A program made the position numbers and the translations under genes. This document shows positions 7,326 through 10,592 of a stretch of DNA of 10,592 nt, in pieces; position 1 is the stretch's first letter; each line of letters begins with the position of its first letter. Location of the stretch: the NCBI GenBank assembly GCA_012518745.1, contig JAAYRM010000038.1, positions 1 through 10,592 of the forward strand. Direction: 5' to 3'. Origin of the DNA: Tissierellia bacterium. GTDB lineage: Bacteria > Bacillota > Clostridia > Tissierellales > Tepidimicrobiaceae. The notes beneath the pieces were generated by a model. It had not been told where the DNA came from and searched no databases. It saw only the letters and a program-made list of their open reading frames with translations.

Positions 7326-8123
7326 TTATAATAAGAATGCCATCGCCCTAAGCACATCCATATAATCGCTAGATTTAAACTCCACCACATCTGCACCTAT
7401 ACGCTTGGCTCCAGGATAGAAGGATTTCTTATAAGCTCTACAATGATCCCCATACTTGATTTCCAATATGAAATCTTCCGGCAGGGTTATATCGCATAGG
7501 TATAGATTGCCCTTCAAACTATTCTCTACCCCGCTCCTTATCAGATCTAATGCAAGCTGGGGATGTATATTCACCGTGGAATCCCCAATACCCTCCTTTA
7601 CGGGTATTGTAACTATATTGCTGTTTATCTCCTTTACCGAATCGCATACACCGAGATCACCGCTTACAAATACTACAGGCACTCCAAGGTAATTGGATAT
7701 ATAGGTATGGACTAGAAATTCGGTAACATGCTCTCCATTCAATTTCATATAGTCTATCTCGGTATCCATACTATGGGCTAATGGGCTGGCATCGGTACCG
7801 CTAGCCGCATGATAGCCTATGAACATAGCCGCATCGAAAGATTCATCCAATTCTTGAACCATGAATAGTATATGGCCGCTCCATCCCCTAATAAGCTTGG
7901 TATTCTTTGGCAATAGATTATGGTCTATATTCCTCCCGCTATTATGTGCATCGTTCACCCATATCTCATCGGCCCCTGCAGCAATAGCACCCTCGCAAGC
8001 AGCCTTTACCTCCAATGTCATCTGGTGAGCAAATTCCTTATAATCGGGCTTGGACTCAATGGTCTCATCCCAATGGGTAACCCCCGTAACCCCCTCGATA
8101 TCAGCACTAATATATATTTTCAA
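7326..8123 (-). CDS. dppA: D-aminopeptidase, M55 family (DppA type)
   Basis: M55 peptidases such as B. subtilis DppA are zinc-dependent enzymes that release D-amino acids, for example from D-Ala-D-Ala; they form decameric rings in the cytoplasm. This 265-residue protein keeps the expected ligands: Asp8 and Glu10 in ISADIEGVTG, His60 in VNDAHNSG, His105 in IGYHAASG and Glu135 in NGEHVTE. His117 in LAHSM corresponds to the histidine near the active site. The start is TTG at 8123, seven bases after GGAGGG. It is the first gene of the minus-strand operon that also carries alr, so recycling and synthesis of D-alanine may be under shared control. Substrate is inferred from the family. Confidence 0.92.
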   Translation of the reverse strand: MKIYISADIEGVTGVTHWDETIESKPDYKEFAHQMTLEVKAACEGAIAAGADEIWVNDAHNSGRNIDHNLLPKNTKLIRGWSGHILFMVQELDESFDAAMFIGYHAASGTDASPLAHSMDTEIDYMKLNGEHVTEFLVHTYISNYLGVPVVFVSGDLGVCDSVKEINSNIVTIPVKEGIGDSTVNIHPQLALDLIRSGVENSLKGNLYLCDITLPEDFILEIKYGDHCRAYKKSFYPGAKRIGADVVEFKSSDYMDVLRAMAFLL

Positions 8124-8161
8124 TCGTAAGCCCTCCTTATAATTTGATCCTATTACCTATT

Positions 8162-8190
8162 ATTATAGCAGTATATAGGGGGATTTTGTT
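8162..8190 (-). promoter_or_regulatory. Likely extended -10 promoter of the dppA operon
   Basis: On the minus strand TGCTATAAT (8170-8162) is a perfect -10 box with the TGn extension. The matching -35 position (8190-8185, AACAAA) is poor, as is common for extended -10 promoters. The start would be near 8155, leaving a short leader with the SD GGAGGG at 8136-8131. No other promoter is evident before dppA. Confidence 0.5.
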
Positions 8191-8229
8191 GAATTCTATC
8201 CCATTTTCACATAAAGCTTCTCATATCGT

Positions 8230-8258
8230 TTGATAATGTGACTAAAGTCGGTTAATAT
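8230..8258 (+). promoter_or_regulatory. Likely promoter of ppa
   Basis: TTGATA (8230-8235) and TAATAT (8253-8258) are spaced by 17 bases and lie about 48 bases upstream of the ppa ATG. The -35 box is one base from consensus, the -10 box two. The region is shared back to back with the dppA promoter. Confidence 0.45.
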
Positions 8259-8305
8259 ATATGTATATTTGGTGGTAAGTATGATGAGGAGATGAGGTTG
8301 ATATT

Positions 8306-8782
8306 ATGGATATAATAGTAGACGCGTTCATAGAGATCCCCAAGGGGAGTAGCAATAAGTATGAATACGATGAGGATAGGAAGGTATTCATATTGGATAG
8401 GGCATTGTTTTCCCCTATGTTCTATCCAGCTGATTATGGCTTTATCCCGAATACGTTGGCCGAAGATGGGGATCCAATAGATATTATGGTGCTGATGGCT
8501 AATCCTACATTCCCGGGCTGCGTTATAAGGTCCAGGGTTATAGGGATGTTCTTGATGGAGGATGAAAAGGGTAAGGATGAAAAGATTATAGCGGTACCTG
8601 TTAGCGATCCAAGATACGATGATATGAAGACGATAGATGATATGGGAACCCATATGCGGAAGGAATTCGAGCATTTCTTTTCGGAATATAAGCAGTTGGA
8701 GGGCAAGGAAGTGAATGTGAAGGGTTGGACCAATATCGAAGAGGCAGCTACAGCTATTGCAGCAGCTAGGAAGAGGTATTAA
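8306..8782 (+). CDS. ppa: Family I inorganic pyrophosphatase
   Basis: The enzyme hydrolyses pyrophosphate to phosphate in the cytoplasm and pulls biosynthetic reactions forward. The 158-residue protein carries the family I signature DGDPIDIMV with Asp54, Asp56 and Asp59 as metal ligands, matching E. coli Asp65, Asp67 and Asp70. Lys18, Arg32 and Tyr44 match E. coli Lys29, Arg43 and Tyr55, and PADYGFIPNT and VSDPRYDD are further marks. The start is ATG 8306, with GAGGT seven bases upstream. It has its own promoter and a strong terminator, so it is monocistronic and points away from the dppA operon. The length is short relative to the E. coli enzyme but ordinary for prokaryotic family I forms. 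Confidence 0.95.
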   Translation: MDIIVDAFIEIPKGSSNKYEYDEDRKVFILDRALFSPMFYPADYGFIPNTLAEDGDPIDIMVLMANPTFPGCVIRSRVIGMFLMEDEKGKDEKIIAVPVSDPRYDDMKTIDDMGTHMRKEFEHFFSEYKQLEGKEVNVKGWTNIEEAATAIAAARKRY

Positions 8783-8786
8783 TATT

Positions 8787-8822
8787 GAATGGACAGGGTC
8801 TTTACCCTGTCCATTTGCTTTT
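8787..8822 (+). terminator. Strong intrinsic terminator of ppa
   Basis: A 12-bp perfect stem pairs 8788-8799 (AATGGACAGGGT) with 8804-8815 (ACCCTGTCCATT) around a CTTT loop, followed by TGCTTTTAT. It begins five bases after the ppa stop. It may also act on ribU transcripts from the other strand, whose gene ends at 8829, but the T-run on that side is poor. Confidence 0.88.
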
Positions 8823-8828
8823 ATCGAA

Positions 8829-9434
8829 TCATTTGTGAAGTATCGGAGATACTCTCTTATAAAGTATGAATGTTACCAGGCTAGCAACGGCCCCCTTCAA
8901 TAGGTTGAAAGGTACTATGGCATATATTATTAGGGACTTTAAATCTACCACATACCGATTGACCGCAGCTCCCATCTCTATTATGGTATCCAACGGCATT
9001 CCAAACACCTTGGCGTAGAATGGTATCATTATATAGTAGTTGATTAACGAGATGGATACCGTCATAGCTAGGACCCCCACTAGCATTCCAATCATTGCAG
9101 TCCTTATCGATTTATCCCTATAATATATCAACGCTGCTGAGTAGGCGAATATACTACCCACTACAAAATTGGCCAATTCCCCTATGGCAGCTGTCGTGGT
9201 GCCATCTATTAGGAGATCTAATAGGTTTTTAATAAGCTGGATCAAAACCCCGGCCATGGGCCCCATACCGAATGCCCCTATCAATGCAGGCACATCGGAT
9301 ATATCGAATTTTATAAATGGCGGTGTGAACCATAATGGGAAATCTAGGAACATCAATATAAATGCTATTACCGACAATACTGCTATCTTCACCATGGTTC
9401 TAGTGGTGAGCTGTTCCTTTCTTAATGTATACAT
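8829..9434 (-). CDS. ribU: Riboflavin ECF transporter S component
   Basis: RibU is the membrane substrate-binding subunit that binds riboflavin and works with the shared ECF energising module (EcfA, EcfA', EcfT), none of which is in this window. The 201-residue protein has about six hydrophobic spans, beginning with VKIAVLSVIAFILMFLD, and the family stretch FDISDVPALIGAFGMGPMAG. GELANFVVGSIFAYSAALIYY and the C-terminal LLKGAVASLVTFILYKRV also fit. The frame is open to 9485, but the start is ATG 9434, because GGAGGGG lies six bases before it, inside the longer frame. An FMN riboswitch upstream independently supports a riboflavin role. It stands alone as a single-gene unit. Confidence 0.93.
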   Translation of the reverse strand: MYTLRKEQLTTRTMVKIAVLSVIAFILMFLDFPLWFTPPFIKFDISDVPALIGAFGMGPMAGVLIQLIKNLLDLLIDGTTTAAIGELANFVVGSIFAYSAALIYYRDKSIRTAMIGMLVGVLAMTVSISLINYYIMIPFYAKVFGMPLDTIIEMGAAVNRYVVDLKSLIIYAIVPFNLLKGAVASLVTFILYKRVSPILHK

Positions 9435-9486
9435 ATTAAACCCCTCCAAATATATATTTCTCCAGGAATTAGGGCATGGATACAAA

Positions 9487-9518
9487 TAGGAGCCCCGGAT
9501 AAATTTCCAGGGCTCCTA
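9487..9518 (-). terminator. Terminator-like hairpin between FMN riboswitch and ribU
   Basis: A GC-rich stem pairs 9507-9518 with 9487-9498 (11 of 12 positions) around an eight-base AT loop. Read on the minus strand it is followed by TTTGTA, a short U-tract. It lies between the aptamer and the ribU start, which is where the expression platform is expected. Part of its first arm, GCCCTGG (9513-9507), can pair with CCAGGGC (9582-9576) inside the aptamer, so the two structures might compete. The weak U-tract leaves termination efficiency open. Confidence 0.65.
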
Positions 9519-9546
9519 GATTTCATACTTATTAAGCCTAAGTACG

Positions 9547-9658
9547 ATCTTCTTCCATCCAGACTTTAACTGTCGGCCCTGGGATTCCACCAGGTCAACC
9601 GATATATCGGTTCGCGGGCTATAACCGCCGGTGAGGAATTACACCTCGCCCTGAAGAT
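9547..9658 (-). ncRNA. FMN riboswitch (RFN element)
   Basis: The minus strand carries the conserved core of the RFN aptamer: ATCTTCAGGGCGAGGTG (from 9658), ATTCCTCACCGGCGGT, AGCCCGCGAACCG, a variable hairpin ACCGATATATCGGT, then CCTGGTGGAATCCCAGGGCC, GACAGTTAAAGTCTGGATG and GAAGAAGAT (to 9547). The P1 helix is ATCTTC pairing with GAAGAT. It lies in the leader of ribU and should lower ribU expression when FMN is high, probably through the downstream hairpin. Confidence 0.97.
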
Positions 9659-9673
9659 TCTTATTTCATATAT

Positions 9674-9702
9674 ATTATATTATCCGTTCAATGGATTGTC
9701 AA
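9674..9702 (-). promoter_or_regulatory. Consensus promoter of the FMN riboswitch-ribU transcript
   Basis: On the minus strand TTGACA (9702-9697) and TATAAT (9679-9674) are perfect boxes, spaced by exactly 17 bases. Transcription would start near 9667, about nine bases before the aptamer P1 helix at 9658. It lies just beyond the terminator of the preceding acetamidase gene, so ribU is an independent unit. Confidence 0.88.
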
Positions 9703-9715
9703 GCATTTGACATCT

Positions 9716-9766
9716 TAAAAACCCACCCTATGTTCCCAGTAAGTTGCATGGTCCCATAAGGTGGGT
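9716..9766 (-). terminator. Intrinsic terminator of the acetamidase-family gene
   Basis: ACCCACC (9766-9760 read on the minus strand) pairs with GGTGGGT (9727-9721). After one mismatch, TATG (9758-9755) pairs with CATA (9732-9729), leaving a loop of about 22 bases. A run of T follows at 9721-9717. It begins about 22 bases after the stop codon of the upstream gene. Confidence 0.75.
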
Positions 9767-9788
9767 ATGTTTATCATTTTATGCTAAG

Positions 9789-10592
9789 TTATAGGGCCTT
9801 TATCAGCCTTTCAGTCGATATTACATGTTTAGGAATTGCGGCCCTTACGGTCATCTTGGGATCTACAACTTGGGATATCTTTAAATCCACCGATAAGCTG
9901 GCCAATATATATGCATCTTCCCATTCCACTTCTAGGCCACCTTCGAGATGGCTTACAGCCTGATTAGTGGCCTCATATACTGCATCCTCTAGGTCATCGC
10001 CGGAAGCAATTACCATAGTATGCTCATCGGTTTCTACTAAGGGCCATTTGATGGCTTTATCCTTTATTATATCTATTCCTAGGGTTACCTCAGCCGGTAC
10101 TTCAAGACCGGTAAAGCAGATTTCACCATCCCCCATAATGGCATGACAATCTCCCAATGCTAATAATGCCCCCTCCTGGTTCACCGGAAAGTATAATGTA
10201 GAGCCTGCCTTTATATCGGTTGTATCCATATTACCACCATGCTTCCAAGGACTTTCAGTTGCCCATTCCCCGTCCTCGTCTGCGGGTGCTACCCCTATTA
10301 CACCGATCATAGGTCTAATCGGTAATCTCACCTCATCAAATATAACCCAACCATCTTCGATATCGAGGACCCTGATTATGGATTTTTTAACCTGATCTCC
10401 AAGCGCCCCTTCCCCTGGCACAACTGCCGCTACACCCTTGTCTGCAACTTCAATATCAATTATCTTTATCTTCAATATATCGCCGGGCTGGGCACCTTCT
10501 ATATATATGGGCCCGGTCGCCGGATTCAACCTCTCATAATCGATCTCACTTAAGACCTGTTCTTCATTATTGATCTGTTGGAAGAAACAATC
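9789..10592 (-). CDS. Acetamidase/formamidase (FmdA/AmdA) family protein, N-terminus outside the window
   Basis: Family members hydrolyse short amides such as formamide or acetamide to ammonia and the acid; the substrate here is not shown. The frame stays open to the right edge. The visible protein is 267 residues and begins DCFFQQINNEEQ, which matches the family before the ERLNPATGPIYIEGAQPGD block. The TTG at 10529 within that block is therefore not the start. I estimate 30 or so residues are missing. Other marks are GVIGVAPADEDGEW, SPWKHGGNMDT, LYFPVNQEGALLALGDCHAIMGDGEICFTGLE and, near the C-terminus, YILASLSVDLKISQVVDPKM. No signal peptide can be judged. The gene ends at TAA 9791-9789 and is followed by its own terminator. 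Confidence 0.9.
   Translation of the reverse strand, partial: DCFFQQINNEEQVLSEIDYERLNPATGPIYIEGAQPGDILKIKIIDIEVADKGVAAVVPGEGALGDQVKKSIIRVLDIEDGWVIFDEVRLPIRPMIGVIGVAPADEDGEWATESPWKHGGNMDTTDIKAGSTLYFPVNQEGALLALGDCHAIMGDGEICFTGLEVPAEVTLGIDIIKDKAIKWPLVETDEHTMVIASGDDLEDAVYEATNQAVSHLEGGLEVEWEDAYILASLSVDLKISQVVDPKMTVRAAIPKHVISTERLIKAL

Noticed and set aside
9733..9754. The large loop of the acetamidase terminator as a separate regulatory RNA.
   Set aside because: The loop contains no stable internal stem that I can see, and the position right after a gene with a T-run fits simple termination.

Overview
The window reads as a piece of chromosome from a low-GC Gram-positive anaerobe-like bacterium (Bacillota, probably Clostridia). 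The evidence is the holo-ACP synthase / NAD(P)H-hydrate dehydratase / alanine racemase / MazEF (EndoAI-EndoA) gene order, the strong GGAGG ribosome binding sites, an FMN riboswitch in front of a RibU-type riboflavin transporter, and Rho-independent terminators. Codon use is striking: ATA for Ile and AGG for Arg are favoured. No species can be named from the sequence alone.

Layout. 1-186 is non-coding. 187-1530 (+) is a soluble PQQ-type sugar (glucose/sorbosone) dehydrogenase-like beta-propeller gene, broken by one in-frame TAA. It ends at a nested hairpin (1541-1574) that also serves the converging minus-strand genes. From 8123 down to 1578 nearly everything is on the minus strand: dppA (D-aminopeptidase), a DUF1893 gene, mtaD (MTA/SAH deaminase), an acpS-nnrD fusion, alr, then mazE-mazF with its own consensus promoter and terminator, then a six-span membrane protein of unknown role. 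8306-8782 (+) is a stand-alone inorganic pyrophosphatase with its own promoter and terminator. 8829-9702 (-) is a complete riboflavin-uptake unit: consensus promoter, FMN aptamer, terminator-like hairpin and ribU. 9716-10592 (-) is the terminator and C-terminal nine-tenths of an acetamidase/formamidase-family protein that runs off the right edge.

How it works together. The dppA-to-alr genes are spaced by 25-75 bases and look like one operon driven by an extended -10 promoter upstream of dppA. Its products touch D-alanine turnover (DppA, Alr), nucleoside/SAM salvage (MtaD), carrier-protein activation (AcpS) and NAD(P)H repair (NnrD). MazEF is insulated by a TTGACA-18-TATAAT promoter that begins inside the last codons of alr. 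Six of the seven genes from dppA to mazF appear to start at TTG or GTG, as judged by SD position; several longer ORFs with an upstream ATG contain their SD inside the reading frame and should be shortened.

The least ordinary items are the AcpS-NnrD fusion that lacks the usual YjeF_N epimerase domain, the single nonsense codon in an otherwise intact dehydrogenase gene, and possible competing base pairing between the FMN aptamer and its downstream hairpin. I found no CRISPR array, tRNA, rRNA, insertion sequence or defence island.
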